This document shows, in pieces, positions 39,264-47,898 of a stretch of 64,000 nt of DNA. Both the position numbers and the translations under genes were made by a program. The notes under the pieces are model-generated. The model did not search any database. It was not told the origin of the DNA and was given only the letters and a program-made list of their open reading frames with translations. Origin of the DNA: an uncultured Agathobacter sp. (lineage in GTDB: Bacteria; Bacillota; Clostridia; Lachnospirales; Lachnospiraceae); NCBI GenBank assembly GCA_934359755.1, contig CAKRLV010000001.1, forward strand, positions 124,001 through 188,000. The letters are read 5' to 3'. Each line of letters begins with the position of its first letter. The stretch's first letter is position 1.

Positions 39264-41357
39264 ATGTACAAAAGTTATTCAATGGAACTTGCCGGAAGAA
39301 CTCTTACAGTAGACATTGGAAGAGTGGCAGCACAGACTAATGGAGCTGCATTTATTAAATACGGTGAGACAACAGTTTTATCTACTGCAACAGCTGCTGA
39401 CAAACCTCGTGATGGAGTTGATTTTTTCCCTCTCAGCGTTGAGTTTGAAGAGAAGATGTATTCAGTCGGAAAAATTCCTGGCGGATTTAATAAGAGAGAG
39501 GGTAAGGCATCTGAGAATGCTATTTTAACAGACCGAGTTATCGATCGTCCAATGAGACCATTATTCCCTAAGGATTACAGAAACGATGTTACTCTTAACA
39601 ACCTTGTTATGTCAGTGGATACAGAGTGTCGTCCTGAAATCGTGGCAATGATCGGTACGGCTTTAGCTGTTCATATCTCAGACATTCCATTTGACGGACC
39701 ATGTGCTATGACACAGATGGGACTTGTTAATGGAGAATTTGTTGTAAACCCATCGCAAAAGGATTGGGATGAGGGAGATTTGCAGCTTACAGTTGCATCA
39801 ACAAAAGAAAAAGTTATCATGATCGAAGCTGGTGCAAATGTTGTCCCAGAGGCAAAGATGATTGAGGCTATATACAAATGCCACGATATCAACCAGACTA
39901 TTATTGAATTCATGGATAAGATCCGCGAAGAAGTTGGTAAGCCAAAGCATGAATATGAAAGCTGTGCTATTCCAGAAGAAATGTTCGCAGCTATGAGAGA
40001 GATTGTAACTCCAGAAGAGATGGAAGAAGCAGTTTTCACTGATGAGAAGCAGAAGAGAGAGGCTAACATCAAAGCTGTTACAGAGAAATTTGAAGAGGCA
40101 TTTGCTGACAATGAGGAGTATCTTGCAGTATTAGGCGAGGCTGTATACCAGTATCAGAAGAAGACAGTACGTAAGATGATTCTTAAAGATCACAAGCGTC
40201 CAGATGGAAGAGCAATCAACCAGATCCGTCCTTTAGCAGCAGAGGTTGACTTAATCCCTAGAGTACATGGTTCTGCAATGTTTACAAGAGGACAGACACA
40301 GATTTGTGACGTTGTTACACTTGCTCCATTATCAGAAGTACAGAAGATTGATGGTCTTGATGACAATATTACAACAAAGAGATATATGCATCATTATAAT
40401 TTCCCAGCTTATTCTGTTGGAGAGACTAAGGTATCAAGAGGTCCGGGACGTCGTGAAATCGGTCATGGTGCATTAGCAGAGAAGGCATTAGTTCCTGTTC
40501 TTCCAAGTGAAGAGGAATTCCCATATACAATCCGTGCGGTTTCAGAGACATTTGAATCAAATGGTTCTACATCAATGGCTTCCACATGTGCATCTTGTAT
40601 GTCACTTATGGCTGCTGGTGTTCCAATCAAATCAATGGTAGCTGGAATTTCATGTGGTCTTGTTACTGGTGACACTGATGATGATTTCGTAGTACTTACA
40701 GATATTCAGGGACTTGAAGATTTCTTCGGAGATATGGATTTCAAGGTTACAGGTACACATGAAGGTATCACAGCTATCCAGATGGATATTAAGATTCATG
40801 GTCTTACTCGTCCAATCGTTGAAGAAACTATTGCAAGAACAAGAGAAGCAAGACTTTACATCATGGATGAAGTAATGAGCAAAGCAATTGCTGAGCCTAG
40901 AAAAGAAGTTAATAAGTGGGCTCCAAAGATTGAGCAGATTACCATCGACCCTCAGAAGATTGGTGATGTAGTTGGACAGAAGGGTAAGACAATCAATGAA
41001 ATTATTGCCCGCACAGGTGTTAAGATTGACATCACTGATGAAGGTGCTGTTTCTGTATGTGGTACAGATAAAGATATGATTGCAAAAGCAATTGATATGA
41101 TTAAGATTATCACAACAGATTTCAAAGAAGGACAGATTTTAACAGGAACAGTTACAAGCATTAAAGAATTCGGTGCATTTATTGAATTTGCTCCTGGTAA
41201 AGAAGGAATGGTTCACATTTCTAAGATTGCAAAAGAACGTATCAACAGAGTGGAAGATGTACTTACTCTTGGAGATAAAGTTAAAGTTGTATGTCTTGGT
41301 AAGGATAAGATGGGACGTATCAGCTTCTCAATTAAGGATGTTCCTACAGAGGAGTAA
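39264..41357 (+). CDS. pnp: Polyribonucleotide nucleotidyltransferase (PNPase)
   Basis: 697-aa 3'-5' phosphorolytic RNase. First RNase PH core (about 10-140), helical linker (about 145-235), second core with the phosphate-binding TFESNGSTSMASTCA and catalytic Asp in GDTDDDFVVLTDIQG, KH domain (about 555-615; IGDVVGQKGKTINEIIARTG) and S1 domain (about 625-690; TGTVTSIKEFGAFIEFAPGK). Normal length. Preceded by a long leader hairpin. Confidence 0.98.
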   Translation: MYKSYSMELAGRTLTVDIGRVAAQTNGAAFIKYGETTVLSTATAADKPRDGVDFFPLSVEFEEKMYSVGKIPGGFNKREGKASENAILTDRVIDRPMRPLFPKDYRNDVTLNNLVMSVDTECRPEIVAMIGTALAVHISDIPFDGPCAMTQMGLVNGEFVVNPSQKDWDEGDLQLTVASTKEKVIMIEAGANVVPEAKMIEAIYKCHDINQTIIEFMDKIREEVGKPKHEYESCAIPEEMFAAMREIVTPEEMEEAVFTDEKQKREANIKAVTEKFEEAFADNEEYLAVLGEAVYQYQKKTVRKMILKDHKRPDGRAINQIRPLAAEVDLIPRVHGSAMFTRGQTQICDVVTLAPLSEVQKIDGLDDNITTKRYMHHYNFPAYSVGETKVSRGPGRREIGHGALAEKALVPVLPSEEEFPYTIRAVSETFESNGSTSMASTCASCMSLMAAGVPIKSMVAGISCGLVTGDTDDDFVVLTDIQGLEDFFGDMDFKVTGTHEGITAIQMDIKIHGLTRPIVEETIARTREARLYIMDEVMSKAIAEPRKEVNKWAPKIEQITIDPQKIGDVVGQKGKTINEIIARTGVKIDITDEGAVSVCGTDKDMIAKAIDMIKIITTDFKEGQILTGTVTSIKEFGAFIEFAPGKEGMVHISKIAKERINRVEDVLTLGDKVKVVCLGKDKMGRISFSIKDVPTEE

Positions 41358-41389
41358 TCGGACACATTATATTTATAGCACATTTATGG

Positions 41390-41416
41390 CAGGTCGCATT
41401 TATGCGGCCTGTTTTT
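41390..41416 (+). terminator. Terminator after pnp
   Basis: CAGGTCGCA (41390-41398) with TGCGGCCTG (41403-41411) around a short loop, then TTTTT. Confidence 0.9.
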
Positions 41417-41453
41417 GTCACTAAATCATATTTCATTGTAAAAAGCACTTACT

Positions 41454-41482
41454 TTGTCATTTTTGATATATTTGCATATATT
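41454..41482 (+). promoter_or_regulatory. Promoter of the subtilase gene, implying a leaderless mRNA
   Basis: TTGTCA (41454-41459), 17-bp spacer, TATATT (41477-41482). The expected transcript start (about 41488-41490) coincides with the ATG at 41491, and no ribosome site exists. Confidence 0.55.
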
Positions 41483-41490
41483 AATCAAAA

Positions 41491-42336
41491 ATGAATCATA
41501 TAAAATCTTCAATTAATCTATGTAATATATCGCAGACTGGAAAAAATATCCGAATAGTTATTTTGGATTCAGGAGTGTATCAGCACACAGACCTTGAAGG
41601 CAGAATTATAGTTTTTAAGGATTTTATTAATAGATATAGAATTCCTTATGACGATAACGGACATGGGACACATATTTCAGGAATAATATGTGGTTTAGGA
41701 ACGGCATGCAAAGGCAAATATACTGGTATTTCACAGGGCGCTGAGCTGATTGTATTAAAAGTGCTTGATAAAAATGGCAATGGAAAAACAAATGATTTTA
41801 TAAATGCTTTAAAATGGGTAATAGAAAACAAACAAAGATATAATATCAGATTGTTAAATTTCTCTGTTGGATTTATAAGCAGAACTAACTTATATGACAA
41901 AAAATTGATTTTAGATCTGATAAATCAGATATGGGATGATGGAATTATAGTAGTCACAGCGGCTGGAAATAATGGTCCGGATGATAATACAATTACTGTT
42001 CCTGGAATATCACGTAAAGTGATTACTGTTGGAGCTATTGGTGAAAAATTTAGTGGAAGAGGACCTACAGAGTGTTGCATTGTAAAACCAGAAGTCTTAG
42101 CACCGGGAAGCAATATAACAAGTCTTAGGAACAAATATAATGAATATATTGCCAAAAGTGGAACATCTATGGCAACGCCTGTGGTCTGTGGTGCCTTAGC
42201 ACTGGCACTTGAAAAAAACGAAACTTTAAGACCTATTGATGCTAAACTTGCTCTTTATAACTCGGTTGACCAAACTGAGGATGACGTTTTGTGCTGGGGA
42301 AATTTGAACGTAAAGAAGCTTGTTGACTATGTTTGA
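41491..42336 (+). CDS. Subtilisin-like serine protease (S8), cytosolic
   Basis: 281-aa subtilase with a complete triad: Asp in IRIVILDSGVYQH, His in DNGHGTHISGIICG, Ser in AKSGTSMATPVVCGALALAL, and the oxyanion Asn in VTAAGNNGPDD. It starts almost directly at the catalytic domain, with no signal peptide or propeptide, so it resembles intracellular serine proteases (ISP type) that degrade cytosolic proteins. No Shine-Dalgarno precedes ATG 41491. Placed alone between pnp and scpA, each side having its own terminator or promoter. Confidence 0.92.
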   Translation: MNHIKSSINLCNISQTGKNIRIVILDSGVYQHTDLEGRIIVFKDFINRYRIPYDDNGHGTHISGIICGLGTACKGKYTGISQGAELIVLKVLDKNGNGKTNDFINALKWVIENKQRYNIRLLNFSVGFISRTNLYDKKLILDLINQIWDDGIIVVTAAGNNGPDDNTITVPGISRKVITVGAIGEKFSGRGPTECCIVKPEVLAPGSNITSLRNKYNEYIAKSGTSMATPVVCGALALALEKNETLRPIDAKLALYNSVDQTEDDVLCWGNLNVKKLVDYV

Positions 42337-42414
42337 AGTAAATATCGTTACACCAAATATAGAAAAAATATTTGATTTTTTAGATGTATAGCTACTAAAT
42401 ATTGTAATTTACAC

Positions 42415-42443
42415 TTGAAATAATCAAAATATCTTGTTACAAT
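42415..42443 (+). promoter_or_regulatory. scpA-scpB promoter
   Basis: TTGAAA (42415-42420), 17-bp spacer, TACAAT (42438-42443) with extended TG. Confidence 0.75.
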
Positions 42444-42474
42444 ATCTTGGAGTTAAAGGGAAAGAGGATATACT

Positions 42475-43224
42475 ATGGACTTGACAGTTAAATTGCAGGT
42501 TTTTGAAGGGCCACTTGATTTACTTTTATACCTGATTGATAAGAATAAAGTTAATATATATGATATTCCAATTGTAGAGATAACTGCACAATATATGGAA
42601 TATATCGCCGAGATGAAAAGAAGAGATTTGAATGTTTTAAGCGAATTTCTCGTAATGGCAGCTACACTTATTGATATCAAATCAAAGATGTTGTTGCCGT
42701 CTAATCCAGACGCACCAGAAGAGGAGGAAGATCCTAGAGCAGAGCTTGTTCAACAGTTGCTTGAGTATAAGATGTACAAGTGCATGGCATATGAACTTAA
42801 AGACAGGCAGATTGATGCCCAGAAGACTATGTTCAAGGTTCCAACTATTCCTGATGAAGTTCTTGCATATCAGGAGCCTGTTAATGTTGAGGAATTAGTT
42901 TCAGATATTACATTAGCTAAGCTTAATGACATTTTCCAGAATATCATGAAGAAGCAGGTGGATAAAATTGATCCTGTAAGATCTAAATTCGGAAAGATTG
43001 AAAAGGAAGAGGTTTCATTGGAAGACAAAATGGATTATCTGACAGAATATGCCAAAGAGCATCCTCATTTCAGTTTCAGAGGACTTCTTGAGAAACAGTC
43101 AAGCAAAGTAAATATTATAGTTACTTTTCTTGCAATTCTTGAACTTATGAAAATGGGCAAGATAATGATATCACAGGAGAATTTATTTGATGATATTGAG
43201 ATAGATTCTAAGATCGCAGCATAA
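42475..43224 (+). CDS. scpA: Segregation and condensation protein A (kleisin)
   Basis: 249-aa kleisin that bridges the SMC dimer heads in the chromosome-condensing complex. N-terminal LQVFEGPLDLLLYLIDKNKV motif, the FLVMAATLIDIKSKMLLP helix, and the C-terminal winged-helix part (IIVTFLAILELMKMGKIMIS). Paired with scpB 8 bp later. Confidence 0.97.
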   Translation: MDLTVKLQVFEGPLDLLLYLIDKNKVNIYDIPIVEITAQYMEYIAEMKRRDLNVLSEFLVMAATLIDIKSKMLLPSNPDAPEEEEDPRAELVQQLLEYKMYKCMAYELKDRQIDAQKTMFKVPTIPDEVLAYQEPVNVEELVSDITLAKLNDIFQNIMKKQVDKIDPVRSKFGKIEKEEVSLEDKMDYLTEYAKEHPHFSFRGLLEKQSSKVNIIVTFLAILELMKMGKIMISQENLFDDIEIDSKIAA

Positions 43225-43232
43225 AGTAGGGA

Positions 43233-43805
43233 ATGATGAGCACGAAGAATTATAAAGCAATAGTAGAAGCTATATTGTTTACAATGGGTGAATCAGTTGA
43301 ATTATCCAAGATTGCAAACACTATAGAATTAGATAATAAAAAAACACAAAAAATATTAGAAGAATTGCAGGATGAATACAATTCATCAGACCGCGGAATT
43401 ACAATAATGGAACTAGATGGTTCTTACCAGATGTGTACAAAGACAGAGATGTATGAATATCTGATTAAGATTGCCAAACAGCCTAAGAAAAGAGTTCTTA
43501 CAGATGTTTTATTAGAGACATTATCAATTATAGCGTATAAACAGCCTATCACGAAAGTCGAAATTGAGAAAATACGTGGTGTTTCATGTGACCATGCAGT
43601 CAACAAACTTGTTGAATACAATCTAGTATGCGAGTTAGGTCGTCTTGATGCGCCTGGAAGACCACTTTTATTCGGAACAACTGAAGAATTTCTTCGTTCA
43701 TTTGGTGTTCATTCTATAGATGATTTACCTATCTTAAGTCCAATGCAATTAGAAGAGTTTAAACAGGAGGCTGAAGCAGAGATGAACGTTCAGCTTGATA
43801 TTTAA
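43233..43805 (+). CDS. scpB: Segregation and condensation protein B
   Basis: 190-aa double winged-helix partner of ScpA and SMC. Motifs: KAIVEAILFTMGESVELSKI at the N-terminus, LETLSIIAYKQPITKVEIEK and the RGVSCDHAVNKLVEYNLV region. Two consecutive ATGs (43233, 43236) follow a short AGGGA; the ribosome site touches the first, so the second may be used. Confidence 0.96.
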   Translation: MMSTKNYKAIVEAILFTMGESVELSKIANTIELDNKKTQKILEELQDEYNSSDRGITIMELDGSYQMCTKTEMYEYLIKIAKQPKKRVLTDVLLETLSIIAYKQPITKVEIEKIRGVSCDHAVNKLVEYNLVCELGRLDAPGRPLLFGTTEEFLRSFGVHSIDDLPILSPMQLEEFKQEAEAEMNVQLDI

Positions 43806-43813
43806 TTTCTGTA

Positions 43814-43843
43814 TTGAACAATTAAATATATTTTTGATACAAT
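43814..43843 (+). promoter_or_regulatory. Promoter of the D,D-carboxypeptidase gene
   Basis: TTGAAC (43814-43819), 18-bp spacer, TACAAT (43838-43843); a second -10-like TATAAT lies at 43863-43868. Weakly supported. Confidence 0.4.
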
Positions 43844-43910
43844 TTATGCATTAATTTGTAAGTATAATTTTTATAGAGATAATCATATACATTATTTAGA
43901 GGTGGTGTAT

Positions 43911-45131
43911 ATGATTATTTTTTATTTTAAAAAAGAAATTTCAAGAATCATATTAATATGTCTTAGCATAAATTTTTTGTTGGGAGTAGAGTATGTCAAT
44001 GCAGCTGAAAGTAAAAAAGAACCTGTTCTATATGCCAAGGCATGTTCTGTTATGGATGGAACTAACGGAAGAGTATTGTATGAAAAAGAAGGAGATAAAG
44101 AACTTTCAAATGCAAGTACAACAAAGATAATTACATGTATTCTTGTGCTTGAAAATTGTAATATCGAAGAGTATGTAACAGTATCAAATGAAGCGGCTAA
44201 ACAGCCAAATGTTAAACTTGGAATTAAAAAAGGAGAAAAATACAAAATCAAAGATCTGCTCTATGCGATGATGTTGGAATCATATAATGACTGTGCATAT
44301 GCACTTGCTGAATTCGTTTCAGGGGATATAGATAAGTTTTCGGAATTAATGAACGAAAAATTATCACAAATTGGTTGTGAACACACATATTTTATAACAC
44401 CGAATGGCCTTGATGCACAGATCTCAGGTAAATCTCATCACTCATCAGCAAATGATTTGTGCAGGATAATGAAATACTGCGTTTGGGATTCGGCAAAATC
44501 AGAAGAATTCCAAAAGATAACCCAGACAAAAAACTATAGCTTTATCACAGAAAATAACAGAAATGTTACAGTTACAAATCACAATAGATTACTGTTAGAA
44601 AATGAAAATATCATTTCAGGAAAGACTGGTTTTACGGCTAAAGCTGGATATTGTTATGTCGGAGCATATGAGAAAGACGGAATAAAATATTGTTTTTCAT
44701 TGCTGGCATGCGGCTGGCCTAACAACAAAAATTACAAATGGGTTGACTCAAGAAAAATAATGGAATATATACAAGATTTTTTTGAAATTTATAAAAGTGA
44801 CTTTCGATTCGATAAAAGTATAACGGCAAAAGATTATTACACCGGATCCCCATCGCTTTCTAAATGGAATAATAATAACAAAGTAAGTTATAAAATTATT
44901 TCAGAAAATAAGAATTGTTTAGTAAAAAAAGATACAAAAATTACATATAAAATTAATCAGTCTGAATTCACAAATGATGTATATAAAAGAAATGAGACAA
45001 TTGGAAAAATTGAGTATTATTGCATGAAAAAATTGATTTTTTCCCAAAAAATATCTTTAAAAAATGATTTATACAAATGGAAATTAGAAGATTTATTATT
45101 TGCTGTTTTTAAAGAATATGTAAGCTTATGA
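43911..45131 (+). CDS. D-alanyl-D-alanine carboxypeptidase (PBP5/DacF family, S11)
   Basis: 406-aa exported penicillin-binding protein trimming the terminal D-Ala of peptidoglycan stem peptides. N-terminal signal segment (about 1-27), then the S11 motifs: SxxK in NASTTKIITCILVLE, SxN in LESYNDCAYALAEF, KTG in IISGKTGFTAKAGYC. A C-terminal region of about 110 residues follows but has no obvious amphipathic anchor. ATG 43911 after AGAGGTGG; an earlier in-frame GTG (43902) is inside the ribosome site. Confidence 0.93.
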   Translation: MIIFYFKKEISRIILICLSINFLLGVEYVNAAESKKEPVLYAKACSVMDGTNGRVLYEKEGDKELSNASTTKIITCILVLENCNIEEYVTVSNEAAKQPNVKLGIKKGEKYKIKDLLYAMMLESYNDCAYALAEFVSGDIDKFSELMNEKLSQIGCEHTYFITPNGLDAQISGKSHHSSANDLCRIMKYCVWDSAKSEEFQKITQTKNYSFITENNRNVTVTNHNRLLLENENIISGKTGFTAKAGYCYVGAYEKDGIKYCFSLLACGWPNNKNYKWVDSRKIMEYIQDFFEIYKSDFRFDKSITAKDYYTGSPSLSKWNNNNKVSYKIISENKNCLVKKDTKITYKINQSEFTNDVYKRNETIGKIEYYCMKKLIFSQKISLKNDLYKWKLEDLLFAVFKEYVSL

Positions 45132-45181
45132 ATTATCTTTGTAAAATATTGCAAAATATAGTGAAAAAATTAACAAATATG

Positions 45182-45209
45182 TTGAAAAAAAATGTTAAAT
45201 AAGCTATTA
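45182..45209 (+). promoter_or_regulatory. Promoter of the decarboxylase cluster
   Basis: TTGAAA (45182-45187), 16-bp spacer, TATTAT (45204-45209), about 48 bp before the first start codon. Confidence 0.65.
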
Positions 45210-45256
45210 TATACACTAGCGTAAAATTTTTATTTTTTATAGATGGAGGGCTAAAA

Positions 45257-46693
45257 ATGAGTAGTAACAATGCAAGCTTAGCACAGCAAAGAATTGCTAA
45301 GTTAGTAGACGAGAACAGTTTTATGGAAATTGGTTCTCTCGTAACAGCACGTAGTACAGATTTTAATCTTACTGCTGAAAAAACACCTTCTGATGGTGTG
45401 ATTATTGGTCATGGCCTTATTGATGGTAATCTTGTATTTGTATACAGCCAGGATGCTTCTGTTTTAAACGGAACAATTGGCGAAATGCATGCAAAGAAAA
45501 TTGCTTCAGTATATGATATGGCTATGAAAATGGGAGCACCAGTAATTGGTTTTATCGATTGTGGTGGAATCAGACTTCAGGAGTCTGTTGATGCCTTAGA
45601 TGGTTTTGGACAGATTTACGCGAAAGAAGTTGCAGCAAGTGGTGTTATTCCACAGATTAGTGCTGTATTTGGAAATTGTGGTGGCGGACTGTCTGTAGTT
45701 CCAGCTCTTTGCGATTTTGCATTTATCGAGAAGGAAAACGGCAAGATGTTCGTTAATTCTCCAGATGCTATTTCAGGAAACAGTGTTGAAAAATGTGATA
45801 CAAGCAATGCTGAGTTCCAGGGCAAGAACAATGGATGTGTTGACATGGTTGGTTCAGAAGACGAAATCATGCAGGCAATTAGACAGCTTATTACAATGTT
45901 ACCTTCAAATAACGAAGGAGATGTATATACAGATACATGTGAGGATGACCTTAACCGTGTATGCAACAATATGTTACAAATGAAAGGTGATCCAAGATAT
46001 CTTCTTTCTGAGATTTCTGATGGTAATGTTTTTGTTGAAACAAAGGCAGAATTCGCACCAAATATGGTGACAGGATTTATCAAGTTAAACGGAATGACAG
46101 TAGGCGCTGTTGCTTCATGTACACAGAAATATGATTCAGAGGGCAATTTAAGCGAAGAGTATGATAATTGTCTTTCAGCAAAGGGATGTAACAAAGCTGC
46201 TGAATTCATTCAATTCTGTGATGCATTTTCTATCCCGGTGTTATCAATGACTAATGTAAATGGATTCAAAGCTTGTATGTGCAGCGAGAAGAATCTTGCC
46301 AAGGCTCTTGCAAGAATGACATATGCATTTTCAAATGCTACATGTCCAAAGGTTAATCTTATTACTGGCGAAGCTTTCGGAAGCGCATATGTAGCATTCA
46401 ATTCCAAGTCAATTGGAGCTGATCTTGTTTATGCATACCCAGAAGCTAAAGTTGGAATGATGGAGCCTGAATTGGCTGCTAAGATTATGTATCCAAATGC
46501 TGATGCTACTGAGCTTTCAGAGAAGACAGCTGAATATACTAAATTACAGTCAAGTGTATCTTCAGCAGCTGCAAGAGGTTATGTTGATTTGATTATCGAG
46601 CCAGCTGACACTAGAAAATATCTTGTTGCTGCATTTGAGATGTTATATTCAAAATGCGAATTTGTACCAGAGAAGAAACACGGAACTAAATAG
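45257..46693 (+). CDS. Acyl-CoA carboxyltransferase subunit (MmdA/PccB-like)
   Basis: 478-aa crotonase-fold carboxyltransferase of the methylmalonyl-CoA decarboxylase α / propionyl-CoA carboxylase β family. The two acyl-CoA/biotin sites are seen in the N-half (FIDCGGIRLQESVDALDGF; FGNCGGGLSVVPALCDFAFI) and C-half (AFGSAYVAFNSKSIGADLVY; EAKVGMMEPELAAKIMYPN). It is somewhat shorter than the ~510-520 aa usual for MmdA. First gene of a biotin-dependent Na+-pump cluster. Substrate (malonyl-, methylmalonyl- or another acyl-CoA) cannot be decided from sequence. Confidence 0.88.
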   Translation: MSSNNASLAQQRIAKLVDENSFMEIGSLVTARSTDFNLTAEKTPSDGVIIGHGLIDGNLVFVYSQDASVLNGTIGEMHAKKIASVYDMAMKMGAPVIGFIDCGGIRLQESVDALDGFGQIYAKEVAASGVIPQISAVFGNCGGGLSVVPALCDFAFIEKENGKMFVNSPDAISGNSVEKCDTSNAEFQGKNNGCVDMVGSEDEIMQAIRQLITMLPSNNEGDVYTDTCEDDLNRVCNNMLQMKGDPRYLLSEISDGNVFVETKAEFAPNMVTGFIKLNGMTVGAVASCTQKYDSEGNLSEEYDNCLSAKGCNKAAEFIQFCDAFSIPVLSMTNVNGFKACMCSEKNLAKALARMTYAFSNATCPKVNLITGEAFGSAYVAFNSKSIGADLVYAYPEAKVGMMEPELAAKIMYPNADATELSEKTAEYTKLQSSVSSAAARGYVDLIIEPADTRKYLVAAFEMLYSKCEFVPEKKHGTK

Positions 46694-46708
46694 AAAGGTG
46701 AAAGCAAT

Positions 46709-47494
46709 ATGAAGAAGAAATTAGCTTTAATGCTTACAATTTTGCTTTCTATATGCATGCTGTGTGGATGCGGTGAAGATCCAAAGAAGGTTGATTATAA
46801 TGGTAAATCATATACAGATTTATCTAATGAGGCCGTTATAAATGCATTCTATGTTTCTGATTTGTCTAAATACATTGACCCAGCAAAGGTGAGTGATAAA
46901 GATAAAGAAGCATTAACAGGCTATGGATATACCGAAGCGCAGATCGAAGCATCTACTAATTGGAAAGATGTAGAAAGCAAATATGGAAAATGTACTCAGT
47001 TTGATGATGAGAATTTTTCATTAGATTCTATCGATACTACAGATATCTTTTCTGTAGATAAGGCAGGTAATACATTGACAACAGACTTAACTGTTAAATT
47101 TGGAAAGAAAGATGTTATTTTTGAAGTGGTATATGACTACTATGATATGTCGGTTACAGGTATCAACATGAATCCTGTACAGAGCATGAGTGAGAAGATG
47201 GCATCAGCTGGACAGAATACTATTATTTCAATGTCAATTGTATTCCTGGTTCTTATACTTATAAGTCTTATCATTAAAGGTTTTGTTATTTTCCCTAAGT
47301 TGGAAGAGAAAAAGAAAGCAAAATCTGCAAATGCTGTTGGTGATACAAAGGAGACACCTGTTGTTGAAGCTACAGCTGAAGAGACTAATCTTACAGATGA
47401 TACAGAATTAGTTGCAGTTATTGCCGCTGCAATCGCTGCAAGCGAAGGAACATCTACAAGTGGTTTTGTAGTACGTTCTATTAATAGAAGATAA
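46709..47494 (+). CDS. OadG-family γ subunit with N-terminal lipoprotein domain
   Basis: 261-aa protein. Signal peptide with a lipobox (LCGC, Cys at about residue 21), an extracytoplasmic domain of about 145 residues, one membrane helix (about 172-196, IISMSIVFLVLILISLIIKG) and a cytoplasmic tail that ends like OadG (VAVIAAAIAAS...FVVRSINRR). OadG subunits normally are about 80-120 aa and anchor the decarboxylase; the extra outside domain is unusual. Lies between the carboxyltransferase and the biotin carrier. Confidence 0.82.
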   Translation: MKKKLALMLTILLSICMLCGCGEDPKKVDYNGKSYTDLSNEAVINAFYVSDLSKYIDPAKVSDKDKEALTGYGYTEAQIEASTNWKDVESKYGKCTQFDDENFSLDSIDTTDIFSVDKAGNTLTTDLTVKFGKKDVIFEVVYDYYDMSVTGINMNPVQSMSEKMASAGQNTIISMSIVFLVLILISLIIKGFVIFPKLEEKKKAKSANAVGDTKETPVVEATAEETNLTDDTELVAVIAAAIAASEGTSTSGFVVRSINRR

Positions 47495-47513
47495 TTTAGG
47501 AGGAATTAAATAC

Positions 47514-47879
47514 ATGAAAAATTATACAATTACTGTAAATGGAAACGTATATGACGTAACAGTAGAGGAGACAGGCTCTACACCTGGTACAGCATCTGCT
47601 CCAAAGAGAGTTGCAACACCTGTAGCAGCTCCAGCCGCAGCACCAGCTGCCACATCAGGAGCTGGAAGCATCAAAATTGAAGCAGGCGCTGCTGGTAAAG
47701 TATTCAAGCTTGAGTCAAAAGTTGGTGACGCAGTAAAGAAAGGTGATACAGTTTTAGTTCTTGAGATTATGAAGATGGAGACACCTGTTGTTGCACCAGA
47801 AGATGGAACAGTTGCAAGCATTAATGTTGCAGTTGGTGATTCAGTAGAGTCAGGTGCTTTACTTGCTACTTTAAACTAA
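47514..47879 (+). CDS. Biotin carboxyl carrier protein of the Na+-pump decarboxylase
   Basis: 121-aa biotinyl carrier: a short N-terminal domain, an Ala/Pro-rich flexible linker (about 27-55), and the lipoyl/biotinyl domain with the biotin Lys in VLEIMKMETPVVAPEDG. It would shuttle the carboxyl group between the carboxyltransferase(s) and the membrane β subunit. Strong AGGAGG ribosome site. Confidence 0.95.
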   Translation: MKNYTITVNGNVYDVTVEETGSTPGTASAPKRVATPVAAPAAAPAATSGAGSIKIEAGAAGKVFKLESKVGDAVKKGDTVLVLEIMKMETPVVAPEDGTVASINVAVGDSVESGALLATLN

Positions 47880-47898
47880 TTAACAGGAGGAATTTATT

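Noticed and set aside
42328..42390. A 20-codon ORF overlapping the end of the subtilase gene
   Set aside because: Too short, no ribosome site, no recognisable similarity; most likely chance or a decayed remnant.
47522..47821. 99-codon minus-strand frame over the biotin carrier
   Set aside because: Shadow of the Ala/Pro-rich linker of the real gene; no start signals.
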